Shown here: in pieces, positions 17,436-26,280 of the stretch
How positions within the stretch are numbered: the first letter of the stretch is position 1
Layout of the letters: every line of letters begins with the position of its first letter
DNA from: Pseudomonas fluorescens
GTDB lineage: Bacteria > Pseudomonadota > Gammaproteobacteria > Pseudomonadales > Pseudomonadaceae
Reading direction: 5' to 3'
Length of the DNA stretch: 64,000 nt
Assembly: GCF_000967965.1 (NCBI RefSeq)
Contig: NZ_LACC01000008.1
Span: 1 to 64,000, forward strand
Position numbers and translations under genes: made by a program
The notes under the pieces: generated by a model
The model's database searches: none
Told to the model about the DNA's origin: nothing
The model's input: only the letters and a program-made list of their open reading frames with translations

Positions 17436-18683
17436 CTAGCCTGCCGGGCTGGGAGTCGAAAGGCAGATCACCCCATTGAGCACCAGCCTGACCAGCTCCG
17501 CCTGCCGAGTCACCCCGGCCTTGGCGAAGATCGCGCGCAGGTGCGTGCGCGCAGTGTTACGCCGGATACCCAGCAACTCTGCCGCCTCGTCCAGCGACAG
17601 CCCGTTGGCCAGCTCCATCGCCAGGTTCGCTTCGGCGGGGGTGAACTCGAACACCTGGCGCATGATTTCACGCGGCGCCGTGGTTTGTGCATCCGGGTCG
17701 CAGACGAAGATCATCCAGGCCGGGCGGCATTTACCTTCGGACCCCTCGCGCAGGGGGATGCTCCTGACCACCAGCCCCAGCTTGCGTTTGCCGGAGGCCC
17801 GGGAGATGGACATCACCTGCGCCGCCGGGCCCGCCGAGTTGATGAGCTCCTGGAGCATGCTGCGCTCGTTGCGGTAATAGGCTTCCACACCATTTCCCGC
17901 CCGCTTCAGGCCATCGCTGTCATTGAGCAGCGACTGGGCAACATGGTTGCAGCGCAGCACCTTTTGATTCTCGTCGAGCACGATCGCACCGATATGCAAC
18001 CGATTGAGCGCACCTTCATAAAGCTCGCTCTGGGTCTCCTGCAGCTCGATACGGGCGGCCAGGCTCAGCGCCTGGCTGAAGTGTTCGAGGAGGTCGCTCA
18101 GGCGAATCTTGTCGTCCTCGGTGAAGGCCGGTTGACTGGCCATACGATACATACGGATGCGGCAGACAGTGCCATTACCCGAAACGATATTGGCGCCCAG
18201 GCCATAGAGAGGCCCACCCTGCCCTATGAATCGCTGATAGAAGTCCGATGCCAGCCAATTGTCCACCCCGAGATAATCAGCGATGGTCACGACACGGCCG
18301 ATCGGCAGCTCGAGGAAGGGGTCCAGGGTCCAGAAATGGGCACGATAGGCATCCTCGACTTCCGGATTCTTCGGCTGGCATACCAGGAACCCCAGGTCCG
18401 AACTGGTGGAAGGTCGAATCACGATGATTGCGCTGGAGGATTCCATGTAGGCGGCGAGATGCCGCACTGTGTCGCGCCAGGGGTCATCGCCGAGCAGACC
18501 GCGGTAGATAGCGAGCGTCATCCGGTTCTGATCGACCCGCCCGACCATGTCATGAAGCTCCTGGGTGTCCACTTCCAATGTGCGCATCCCCGGCCTGGGG
18601 AATATTGCCGGCAGAACCTCCCAAGCGTCGGGGGTGCCCTGTTTGTTTGGGTTGACTGCGCGCGATGTCTTCCTGGCATGCAT
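17436..18683 (-). CDS. LuxR-type regulator of steroid degradation (TeiR/TesR-like)
   Basis: A 415-residue regulator. The N-terminal half (about residues 50-230) is a sensory region with no receiver motifs. A PAS-like stretch covers about 235-330 (IGAIVLDENQKVLRCNHVAQSLL). The C-terminal LuxR/GerE helix-turn-helix is at about 345-405 (FTPAEANLAMELANGLSLDEAAELLGIRRNTARTHL). This arrangement resembles TeiR, the LuxR-type activator of testosterone degradation in Comamonas. ATG 18683 was preferred over the overlapping GTG 18686 because GAGGT is then 7 bases away. It sits between the hsa/ksh run and the OYE/SDR/RND genes, so it may control both; the name is inferred from architecture and context. 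Confidence 0.78.
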   Translation of the reverse strand: MHARKTSRAVNPNKQGTPDAWEVLPAIFPRPGMRTLEVDTQELHDMVGRVDQNRMTLAIYRGLLGDDPWRDTVRHLAAYMESSSAIIVIRPSTSSDLGFLVCQPKNPEVEDAYRAHFWTLDPFLELPIGRVVTIADYLGVDNWLASDFYQRFIGQGGPLYGLGANIVSGNGTVCRIRMYRMASQPAFTEDDKIRLSDLLEHFSQALSLAARIELQETQSELYEGALNRLHIGAIVLDENQKVLRCNHVAQSLLNDSDGLKRAGNGVEAYYRNERSMLQELINSAGPAAQVMSISRASGKRKLGLVVRSIPLREGSEGKCRPAWMIFVCDPDAQTTAPREIMRQVFEFTPAEANLAMELANGLSLDEAAELLGIRRNTARTHLRAIFAKAGVTRQAELVRLVLNGVICLSTPSPAG

Positions 18684-18747
18684 CACAATTACCTCTGGTT
18701 ATTGTTGTTTTAAGGTCACTAGTGTTTACGTCAACGAAAGCATGCGG

Positions 18748-19992
18748 TCAATCTGCCGGGAGCGCTCTGGCGAGGAGCGGATCGTTAGCCCCGTTCATCA
18801 CGCAACGTACGCCATTCGGATCATAGATGCCCATCACGCAACGGTTGCAGCTTGTGCACCCTGAATGCAACAGGCGTCCGTCGGCCAACTTGTTGACGAA
18901 ATCAGCATCGTGAATGAGGGCCCTGGCAAGGGCGATGGCGTCGAAGCCTTCCTCCATCACTCGCTCGGCGGAGGATAGCGACTTCACCCCGCCCACCAGC
19001 GCCAGCGGCATGGAGACTGCCTTGCGGATCCGCCGGGCACTCTCAAGGAAGTAAAGTTCACGAAAAGACAGGTCTTTGGGCTGTTGCAATCCCAGCACCC
19101 AGGGCCCGATACGGGACAGCCCGCGCGCATGCGCCCGCATATCGTCAATGGGCATGGGGCTGCCGAACAGCGCCCAGGGGCTATACACGTTGTGGCCGCC
19201 ACTGAGCGTCAGCATATCGGCACCGTCGCGCTCGAGGATTTTCGCCGTGACTGCCGCCTGCTCCGCATCGATACCGCCGCGCGCCGCGTCCGTCTGGTTG
19301 AGCTTGCAGGTCACGGCCATCCGCCCACCGACAGCGTCCTTGACCCGACGCAGCACCATGGCCGGAAAGCGGCTACGCGCTTCAACACTGCCACCATACC
19401 GGTCGCGGCGGCGATTGCTCAGGGGCGACAGGAACTGATTCAGCAGGTAGCCGTGGCCCATATGGATCTCGACAGCGTCGAACCCGGCTTCCCGAGCCAG
19501 CATGGCCGACTCGGCGAATTCATTGACGACCCGGTGCATATCGGCCTCGTCCATCGCCTTCTGGAACAGGATGCCATGGAGAAACCCAAAGGCATTGAAT
19601 CCGGAAGATGCAGTCCTGGGGTAGCCGCGCGCCGGCTTCAACATCGAAAAGGAGCCGCCATGAGTGATCTGCAGGCAGGTTGCGGCCCCCTCGGCGTGGA
19701 CGGCATCGGTCAGCACCCGCAGATGGCGCACCACACCTCTCGTCATGTGGAGTTGATGGCGGAAGGTTCGCCCCTGCGCCGACACCGCGCCATAGGCGAC
19801 GGTGGTCATACCAACGCCCCCTGCCGCGATGTCCCGGTGGTGCTTGACCAGGGCCTTGGTAGGCATGCCATCGGGCGTCATTCCCTCGTTGGCGCCCGCC
19901 TTGATGAAACGGTTGCGCAAGGTAAGCGGGCCCAGCTTGAACGGCGAGAACGGGGACGGCATTTCCGTGGTCCTGCCGGTCACGTTGTCCAT
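18748..19992 (-). CDS. Old-yellow-enzyme-family NADH:flavin oxidoreductase
   Basis: A protein of about 414 residues with an OYE-type TIM barrel like the N-terminal domain of 2,4-dienoyl-CoA reductase. Seen: SPFKLGPLTLRNRFIKAGANEGM at the N-terminus, GFDAVEIHMGHGYLLNQFLSPLSNRR in the middle, and a C-terminal Cys cluster (CTSCNRCVMGIYDPNGVRC) resembling the 4Fe-4S-binding region of that subgroup. It probably reduces an activated C=C bond in a steroid or side-chain intermediate; the substrate is unknown. ATG 19992 lies just after the stop of the SDR gene at 19997; ATG 19962 is an alternative. It is in the same transcriptional direction as the SDR, suggesting coupling. Confidence 0.82.
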   Translation of the reverse strand: MDNVTGRTTEMPSPFSPFKLGPLTLRNRFIKAGANEGMTPDGMPTKALVKHHRDIAAGGVGMTTVAYGAVSAQGRTFRHQLHMTRGVVRHLRVLTDAVHAEGAATCLQITHGGSFSMLKPARGYPRTASSGFNAFGFLHGILFQKAMDEADMHRVVNEFAESAMLAREAGFDAVEIHMGHGYLLNQFLSPLSNRRRDRYGGSVEARSRFPAMVLRRVKDAVGGRMAVTCKLNQTDAARGGIDAEQAAVTAKILERDGADMLTLSGGHNVYSPWALFGSPMPIDDMRAHARGLSRIGPWVLGLQQPKDLSFRELYFLESARRIRKAVSMPLALVGGVKSLSSAERVMEEGFDAIALARALIHDADFVNKLADGRLLHSGCTSCNRCVMGIYDPNGVRCVMNGANDPLLARALPAD

Positions 19993-19996
19993 GCCA

Positions 19997-20770
19997 TTAA
20001 CCATGGGTGCCGCCATCGATTCGCAGGATCGCCCCATTGACGAAAGCGCCGTCGGCAGACGCCAGCATGGCAATCGCACCTGCCACCTCCTGGGGCTCAC
20101 CCAGTTTTCGATCCGGGCGAGTCAGGTGCATGTACAGGGAGAGATCGGCTCCCGGCGGGAAGCTCTGCGCCTGAGCCGCCACCATCGGCGTGGCAATCCC
20201 GCCTGGCGCCACGGCGTTAACGCGTACACCCCGCTTGATGTACTCGCGCGCGAGCGCCTGGGTCAGCGCTGCCACACCACCCTTGCTGGCCGAGTAGGCG
20301 GCCATGTAGGCATGGCCGAAGAAGGCCGAGGTGGAGGCCGCGTTGACGATGTTGCCCTTGCTTTCCAGAAGGAAGGGCAAGGCTTCACGGCAGAAGAGGA
20401 AGGTACCGCCCAGGTTGGTCTGGACGACCCGCATGAAGTCTTCGAAGGAGGTGTCGGTGGTATGCGTGGAGCACAGCACCCCCGCCATGTTGACCAGCAC
20501 ATCCAGACTGCCGTGTTCCTGGGCGAAGTTCTGCACCGTGCTGCGCACCGCCTGTTCGTCGGTGATCGACAGCCTTGCCGCGAACGCCCGGCCACCCATC
20601 TCCAGCGCATTGGCCTGCGCCAGGGTTTCCTGCAGGCCGGCCTCGTCGAGGTCAACGGCAAGCACCGTGCCCCCTTCGGACACCAGGCGGATCACGGTCG
20701 CCCGGCCAATGCCGGACGCCCCGCCGGTAACGATGATGTTCTTGTTCTGGAAGCGAGATGCAAGGGTCAT
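19997..20770 (-). CDS. Short-chain dehydrogenase/reductase
   Basis: A 257-residue classical SDR. The cofactor motif is TGGASGIG (residues 16-23), the structural motif is NMAG, and the catalytic elements are Ser in AASTSAFF and Tyr-x3-Lys in YSASKGG. The C-terminus ends ILRIDGGTHG, as usual. The Asp after beta-strand 2 (LAVDLDEAG) suggests NAD preference. In this context it could be a hydroxysteroid dehydrogenase (3-, 7-, 12- or 17-position) or act on a beta-oxidation intermediate; sequence alone does not decide. It starts with AAGGT before ATG 20770 and runs directly into the OYE gene. Confidence 0.87.
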   Translation of the reverse strand: MTLASRFQNKNIIVTGGASGIGRATVIRLVSEGGTVLAVDLDEAGLQETLAQANALEMGGRAFAARLSITDEQAVRSTVQNFAQEHGSLDVLVNMAGVLCSTHTTDTSFEDFMRVVQTNLGGTFLFCREALPFLLESKGNIVNAASTSAFFGHAYMAAYSASKGGVAALTQALAREYIKRGVRVNAVAPGGIATPMVAAQAQSFPPGADLSLYMHLTRPDRKLGEPQEVAGAIAMLASADGAFVNGAILRIDGGTHG

Positions 20771-20841
20771 AACAGGTACCTTGTTGTCATTGTTGACTTT
20801 GCCCGGGGAGCGACGTCGCCCACCGGTTGCGAAACGTCTTG

Positions 20842-23367
20842 CTAGCGGCCGGTCAAGGCCGACTGACGCCCCGCTTCCTTGAGGGACTGTGCGGATCGTT
20901 CCGCGTCAGCTACGGCCTGGTCTGCAACATTGTCGACCGCCGGCTGGCGGGTCTCACCACGCAGCAGGAAGTACGACAGCGCCGGAGTCAGCACGAGAAC
21001 CCCGAGCATGTTCCAGAGAAACATGAACGTCAGCAGGATACCCATGTCGGCCTGGAACTTGATCGGCGAGAACACCCAGGTCAGCACACCGGTCGCCAGT
21101 GTCAAACCGACCAGTGCGACGACCTTGCCAGTAAAGCGCAGGGCGCCGGCATAGGCCTCTTCCAGACTCGCACCGCGTCGTTGCAGGGTCAGCTGTACGC
21201 TGATCAGGTAGAGGGCATAGTCCACGCCGGCGCCCACCCCCAGGGCAATGACCGGCAAGGTCGCGATCTTCACACCGATCCCCATTACCACCATGAGTGC
21301 TTCGCACAGCAGCGATGTGATGATCAGCGGAATCAGCGCCACCAGCACAGCGCGCCAGCTGCGGAAAGCGATCAGGCAGAGCAGCACCACTGAAGCGTAG
21401 AGCAACAGCAGTACCTTCAGGCTAGCGTCGGCAACGACCTGATTGGTCGCGGCTTCGATTCCTGCAGGACCCGCCGCCAGCAGGAACTGGCGGTCGTCGC
21501 TGTTGTGTTTCTCTGCAAAGTTTTTTACGGCGTCCACCACGCGCTGCAGCGTCCCGGCGCGGTGGTCGGACAGATAGGCGATGACCGGCGATACAGAACA
21601 GCTGAAGTTGGCCAGCTCCGGCGATTGCACGGACGCGATCTGTGAGGCCTGTGCCGCCACTTCATCCTGGCGCGGGATGCTCATCCACTTCGGGTTCGCC
21701 TCGCCATAGCTGGCATTGATGAAGCGCACGGAACTGGCCAGGCTGGCGACCGTCTGCACGCCGGGTACGTCGCGCAACATCTGGGCGAGGCGGTCCAGCT
21801 CGGTCAGGGTCTCGAAGGTGGAGCAGCCGCCCGGTCCGGTCTTGACGATCACGGCGAACTGATCGGTGGAGCGGCCAAAACTCTGGTTGAAGAACGCCAC
21901 GTCACGGTTGTAACCAGACTCGGGACGAAGCTCCGGTGCCCCGGCATCCAGATCGCCGATCTGCAGCCCGGACCGCACCTGGTAAGCGCCGATGCCCACC
22001 ATTAGCGACAACAGCACCAGCACATGGGCATGTCCCGGTCTGGTGCATTTCACCAGCCGCGTGCCAATGGCTTCGAAGAACCGGCCACTGCCTGCCCGCT
22101 CGCCCTCGACTTCGTTGCGTACGCTGCGCCGTGCCGCCGACTGGCTGACGCCCAGGTAGGAGAGCATCACAGGCACCATGATCAGCTGCGTGAAGATCAG
22201 CACGCAGACACCGATGCTGGTGGTAATGGCCAGGTCGCGGATCACCGGGATGTCGATCACCATCAGGACGGCGAAGCCGAAGACGTTGGCCAGCAGTGCC
22301 GACAGCCCGGCGAGGAACAGGCGGCGGAAGGTATAGCGGGCGGCCACATACTTGTCGGTGCCACGGCCGATGTCCTGCATGATTCCGTTCATCTTCTGGG
22401 CGCCATGGGACATGCCGATAGCGAAGATCAGGAACGGTACCAGGATGGAGTAAGGATCGATTTGGTAACCCAGCAGCTGCATCAGGCCGAGCAGCCAGGC
22501 CACGCTGCTGAGCGAAGCCATCAGCAGCAGCAGTGTGCTGCGCAGGCAGTGGGTGTAGCCAAAGATGACCAGCGCCACGATCACGGCCGAGGCGGCAAAG
22601 AAGCCCATGACCAGCGTCAGTCCGTCGATCAGGTCGCCCACCAGCTTGGCGAAGCCGATGATATGGACGCGCACCTTGGGCTGGCCATCGGCACCGGGCA
22701 CCTCGTACTGCCCACGAATCTCCTTCTCCAGGAAGGTCGCGAACTGCCGGTAGTCAAACGCGGCACCGGTGACCGGATCCTTGTCTATCAATGGCACCTG
22801 GATTACCGAGGAGCGCATGTCCAGGGACACCAGGTCGCCGATCAGGTTGCCTCGCATCACGTTCATCTGTAGCTGCTGCAGCTGCTCAGGCGAACCGTCG
22901 TAGTCATTAGGCATGACCGGGCCGCCTTCCATGCCAACCTCGGTGACCTCGTTCCAGCGCACCGCCGGCATCCACAGCGAACGCATCCAGGCGCGGTCAA
23001 CCCCGGGCGCCAGGTTGATCTTGTCGTTGATCTCCTGGAGTGCCTGCAGGTAGGCGGGGTCATAGATGGTCCCGCGCGGGTTTTCCACCATGACGCGTAC
23101 GGAGTTGCCCAATGCCGCGAGATCTATCTTGTTGTTCAGGTAGTTGCGGATGAACTCATGGGAGCTCGGCATCATTCGCTCGAAGCTCGCGTTGATGCGC
23201 AGGTCGGTGGCCCTGTAGCCCAGCAGCACCGTGAGAATGAAACACAGCAACACGAAGAACAGGCGATTGTTGAAGATCAGTCGCTCGATGAAATTTCCGG
23301 AGCGGACATCAAACTGAGCGCGATCCTGCATTACCGGTGTCGCATTGTTATCCTGGGATTTGGCCAT
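20842..23367 (-). CDS. RND/MMPL-family exporter
   Basis: An 841-residue inner-membrane protein with two repeats of the RND plan: TM1 (LFFVLLCFILTVLLGY, about 36-51), a large periplasmic loop, then five or six helices. The same pattern follows after about residue 430. It belongs to the single-subunit hydrophobe-exporter-like branch (HpnN/MMPL) rather than the AcrB tripartite pumps. Such genes recur beside DUF1302, DUF1329 and YCF48 genes, and all three are just upstream here. A role in moving steroids or side-chain intermediates through the envelope is inferred. The YCF48 gene ends 57 bp before its start, so they are likely co-transcribed. Confidence 0.85.
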   Translation of the reverse strand: MAKSQDNNATPVMQDRAQFDVRSGNFIERLIFNNRLFFVLLCFILTVLLGYRATDLRINASFERMMPSSHEFIRNYLNNKIDLAALGNSVRVMVENPRGTIYDPAYLQALQEINDKINLAPGVDRAWMRSLWMPAVRWNEVTEVGMEGGPVMPNDYDGSPEQLQQLQMNVMRGNLIGDLVSLDMRSSVIQVPLIDKDPVTGAAFDYRQFATFLEKEIRGQYEVPGADGQPKVRVHIIGFAKLVGDLIDGLTLVMGFFAASAVIVALVIFGYTHCLRSTLLLLMASLSSVAWLLGLMQLLGYQIDPYSILVPFLIFAIGMSHGAQKMNGIMQDIGRGTDKYVAARYTFRRLFLAGLSALLANVFGFAVLMVIDIPVIRDLAITTSIGVCVLIFTQLIMVPVMLSYLGVSQSAARRSVRNEVEGERAGSGRFFEAIGTRLVKCTRPGHAHVLVLLSLMVGIGAYQVRSGLQIGDLDAGAPELRPESGYNRDVAFFNQSFGRSTDQFAVIVKTGPGGCSTFETLTELDRLAQMLRDVPGVQTVASLASSVRFINASYGEANPKWMSIPRQDEVAAQASQIASVQSPELANFSCSVSPVIAYLSDHRAGTLQRVVDAVKNFAEKHNSDDRQFLLAAGPAGIEAATNQVVADASLKVLLLLYASVVLLCLIAFRSWRAVLVALIPLIITSLLCEALMVVMGIGVKIATLPVIALGVGAGVDYALYLISVQLTLQRRGASLEEAYAGALRFTGKVVALVGLTLATGVLTWVFSPIKFQADMGILLTFMFLWNMLGVLVLTPALSYFLLRGETRQPAVDNVADQAVADAERSAQSLKEAGRQSALTGR

Positions 23368-23424
23368 TTTGTCTTTCCTCTGAGTCAGGCCCGATTGAGC
23401 ACGCGCTCCCCTTCCGGCCCGGCT

Positions 23425-24537
23425 CTACTTGAGATTCATGGTGGTGACGCCATTCAGGCCGACCAGTGCCAACTGGTGGTCGGACACCCCCACCACCCCG
23501 GAAAACAGGCTTGGGCGCTGGATGTCGAGTGGCGTGAAAGTGCCCCCTTGATCGCGGCTCATGGCCACCTGCGCGGACTGGCTGACCAGCACCACTCCTC
23601 GACCAGACAGGGCAGCACCGGCGACCACCCCGGTAGTTAAATCACTCTTCACCGGGGACCAGGTGTGCCCCTCATCGGCACTGCGGAACACATGGCCGCG
23701 CAGCCCATAGGCCAACAGCGCCCCCTGAGCACCGGTGATACCGAACAGGGTGCCCTCGTAACCTGTCTGCAGAGCGCTGAAGCGCCCCGTGCCGGGATCC
23801 AGGCTCCAGACATGGCCACGCTCGCCGGTGATGAACAGTCGCCCGCCCACCTCCCCAATGGCGGTCAGGTGCAGCAGGTCGTTGTTGTCGATCCGGGTAT
23901 TCCAGGGCTGCCAGGTCTTGCCGCCATCGTGGCTGCCGACGATCAGACCGAAGGGGCCGACGGCAAAGCCGTTGCTACCAGACTCGTCGAACCACACACC
24001 CATGAAGAACTGGCCGGGTCCTGGCCGGCTCATGGAGAGGATTGCGGACAGGTAGCTTTCGGCTTGCGCAGGCTCCAGGCCCGACTTGTTCTTGAAGTAA
24101 TCGACAACCAGGGCCTCGAGCTGGCGCCCGTCGAGCTGCTTCGTCCAGGTCTCGCCGCCGTCGCTGCTGTGGAGGATGACTGCGCCGTGGCCGACCGCCC
24201 AGCCGTGCTGCTCGTCGGCGAAATGCACCGCATTGAAGTCGACGCTGACCGGGACCTGCGCCTGGCGCCAAGTGCCTGCCTGGTTGTCGGAAAAAATGAT
24301 CAGCCCGTTGTCGCCGACCGCGATCAGGCGCTTGCCGGTATTGACGATATCCCGCAGGGGCTTCTGCGCGGCCTGGAGCACTGTACTGGCCGGCTGATCA
24401 AGGGGATCGACGAAGCTCTTGGCGGTAACGGAGAGAGCGGACAGGGATAATGCCAGTGCCAGCATTGCCCCTGACGCCAGCTTCAGGCCAGTTGAGGTGA
24501 TACCCGAACTGGCAAAGGCAGTCCTCATTGCACACAT
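23425..24537 (-). CDS. Exported YCF48/BNR-like beta-propeller protein
   Basis: A 370-residue protein with a signal peptide (LKLASGAMLALALSLSALSVTAKS, residues about 19-42). It then has repeats of the HCF136/YCF48 type, recognisable by SSDGGETWT, SHDGGKTWQPW, SADEGHTWSPV and SRDQGGTFTPL about 50-90 residues apart. It is predicted to be a periplasmic or surface propeller, perhaps an assembly factor or accessory for the adjacent RND protein. Its leader is very similar to that of the DUF1302 gene, suggesting common regulation. GGAG stands 7 bases before ATG 24537. Confidence 0.83.
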   Translation of the reverse strand: MCAMRTAFASSGITSTGLKLASGAMLALALSLSALSVTAKSFVDPLDQPASTVLQAAQKPLRDIVNTGKRLIAVGDNGLIIFSDNQAGTWRQAQVPVSVDFNAVHFADEQHGWAVGHGAVILHSSDGGETWTKQLDGRQLEALVVDYFKNKSGLEPAQAESYLSAILSMSRPGPGQFFMGVWFDESGSNGFAVGPFGLIVGSHDGGKTWQPWNTRIDNNDLLHLTAIGEVGGRLFITGERGHVWSLDPGTGRFSALQTGYEGTLFGITGAQGALLAYGLRGHVFRSADEGHTWSPVKSDLTTGVVAGAALSGRGVVLVSQSAQVAMSRDQGGTFTPLDIQRPSLFSGVVGVSDHQLALVGLNGVTTMNLK

Positions 24538-24587
24538 GTTGTTCTCCGCAAGATCAAGTCTGCTGTTGTTATTGTTCAGCTTGCTGC
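24538..24587 (-). promoter_or_regulatory. Duplicated leader, copy 1 (YCF48 gene)
   Basis: About 50 bases before the YCF48 start match 27922-27975 before the DUF1302 start at roughly 42 of 50 positions. Shared blocks include CTTGCGGAG, CAGACTTG and TGAACAA on the coding strand. Beyond the ribosome site such identity is unusual. It may be a duplicated promoter-leader. Confidence 0.6.
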
Positions 24588-24787
24588 TTTGCCCTTTGAC
24601 CCGGCGACAGCCCGGTCAGGCATGACTTCAGTCTCGGGAAAAACCTGCTGCCCGGCATGCCCCATCTGCAGTAGGCATTGAAAAAAAACGCGTATTGGTC
24701 ATCCGTGCGCATGGAAAATGGAAAGACCGCCCAGGCGCAGGCCCGCGGTACGGGTAGATACGATGAGCCCGGCCAGACGGCGCACAT

Positions 24788-24813
24788 AAAAAAGCGACAC
24801 CGGCCGGTGTCGC
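24788..24813 (-). terminator. Rho-independent terminator after the DUF1329 gene
   Basis: On the minus strand, a perfect 20-base palindrome (24794-24813, GCGACACCGG and its complement) is followed by six T residues (24793-24788). It lies 47 bp after the DUF1329 stop and separates the DUF1302-DUF1329 transcript from YCF48-RND. The remaining bases up to 24538 would hold the YCF48 promoter. Confidence 0.88.
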
Positions 24814-24860
24814 TAGGGAGGTGACGGGGTGTGGCACCGGATATCGATGCCACCGCGCAC

Positions 24861-26210
24861 TCAACGAATGCCGCTGCCCGCCATGGAATCCGGTGTCATC
24901 TTGCTGTTGGGCCAGCGCGGAACACGAACGTAACCAGTACCACCCGCCAGATGCATGGAGCTGCCGTACTGCCCCTTTCCCAGGTCGTAGATGATCATGG
25001 GCGTGTTAGGCACAGACTTGGTATTCCAGTCGTAGGTCAGGAGGCCCTGGGCTGAACGCATCATCTTCCCGGCCTGGTCGTAGCCCTCGTAAAGAACGAT
25101 CGACCAACTGTCCTCATCCACGTAGAACACCTTCTTGCTCTGTGCATGGCGCATTCCCGGCTTCAGCGTCGCCTCTACTACCCAGACACGATGGGGTTCC
25201 CAGCGAACCAGATCAGGGTTGGCAAACTGCTTGCCATAGGCCTGCTCGGGCGAGCTATGCATGATGAACTTGTAGTTGTTGTACGGAACCAGCATCTCTT
25301 TCTTGCCAACCAGCTTGAAGTCGAAGCGGTCCAGCTGCCCCTCCCACATCCCGAGCTCGTCGAAAAAATACGCCCCGCCGGCCATGGCCATCGGGATGTC
25401 GTAGCCGAAGTCCGGAGTCAGGCGCACACGACGCTGCCCTTGGTTGTAGATCCAGTTCTTGTTGCGCCCATCCTTCTTGAAGTTCGTCACCATATAGTTG
25501 AGCGACTTTTCACCCACGCTGCGCGGCGGACCGATATAGGTGCTCAGACGGCGCTGAAAGTACTGGGCAGGCTCATCCGGGTGCTCGTGATAAGGCGACT
25601 CCGTATAGTTCTCCAACTCATGGGTCATGACGCGATTACCCGACGAATCGATCAGATAACCCGAGAACGTGGAGCGATATGCCGGTCCGTAGTAGCGCAG
25701 ATTGTGATTCCAGATCACCTCGGCGCCGCTCTTGGGAATCGGGAACGGATACCCCCCCATGGCACCGTTCAGATCGGAGCCGTCGCTCGTGTTCTGCACG
25801 CGGGTGGCGTTTTTGGCGGTGTCTTCCTTCAGCCAATCGGGGAAGTCGACTACCCGATGACTCTTATAGACCTCGACCTTGAAGTCCGGCCAGCGGGAGA
25901 GCAGCACCTTGGTGCCCTCGCTGAGCTTGTCCGCATACTGCGCCATGTTGGCCGCACTGATGCTGTACTGCGGTTTTTCGCCGGGAAAGGGATCGGGGTA
26001 GATCCCGCCCTCCTGGGGCATGTCCGGCCCCTTCCAGTTCGGCGTCCAGACTGGAATGCTGCCATCGGCACTTCCCGCCCGCTCGGCACCGATACCGGTC
26101 AGTTTGTCACCACCGAGCTGCGCGGCTTCTTCGGTGGAAACAGTGGCCAGAGCGGACATCGACAGCGGCAGGGACAACGCAAGTGACAAGGCGATTTGAC
26201 TGATTTTCAT
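24861..26210 (-). CDS. DUF1329 exported lipoprotein-carrier-like protein
   Basis: A 449-residue DUF1329 protein with a Sec signal (MKISQIALSLALSLPLSMSALA). The family is predicted to have a LolA/LolB-like fold, suited to carrying hydrophobic ligands across the periplasm. Characteristic stretches include GGDKLTGIGAERAGSADGSIPVW and WIYNQGQRRVRLTPDFGYD. It follows the DUF1302 gene by 70 bp; that gap has a small 6-bp hairpin (26258-26272). The pairing of DUF1302 with DUF1329 is common near catabolic genes for hydrophobic substrates. Function here is inferred: uptake or envelope trafficking of steroids. Confidence 0.87.
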   Translation of the reverse strand: MKISQIALSLALSLPLSMSALATVSTEEAAQLGGDKLTGIGAERAGSADGSIPVWTPNWKGPDMPQEGGIYPDPFPGEKPQYSISAANMAQYADKLSEGTKVLLSRWPDFKVEVYKSHRVVDFPDWLKEDTAKNATRVQNTSDGSDLNGAMGGYPFPIPKSGAEVIWNHNLRYYGPAYRSTFSGYLIDSSGNRVMTHELENYTESPYHEHPDEPAQYFQRRLSTYIGPPRSVGEKSLNYMVTNFKKDGRNKNWIYNQGQRRVRLTPDFGYDIPMAMAGGAYFFDELGMWEGQLDRFDFKLVGKKEMLVPYNNYKFIMHSSPEQAYGKQFANPDLVRWEPHRVWVVEATLKPGMRHAQSKKVFYVDEDSWSIVLYEGYDQAGKMMRSAQGLLTYDWNTKSVPNTPMIIYDLGKGQYGSSMHLAGGTGYVRVPRWPNSKMTPDSMAGSGIR

Positions 26211-26280
26211 CTTTTTCTCCTCTTTGGGCGCGCCCCACGAGCACGCGCAACCCCTCCCGCCCCGTCGGGGCGCAAGGACC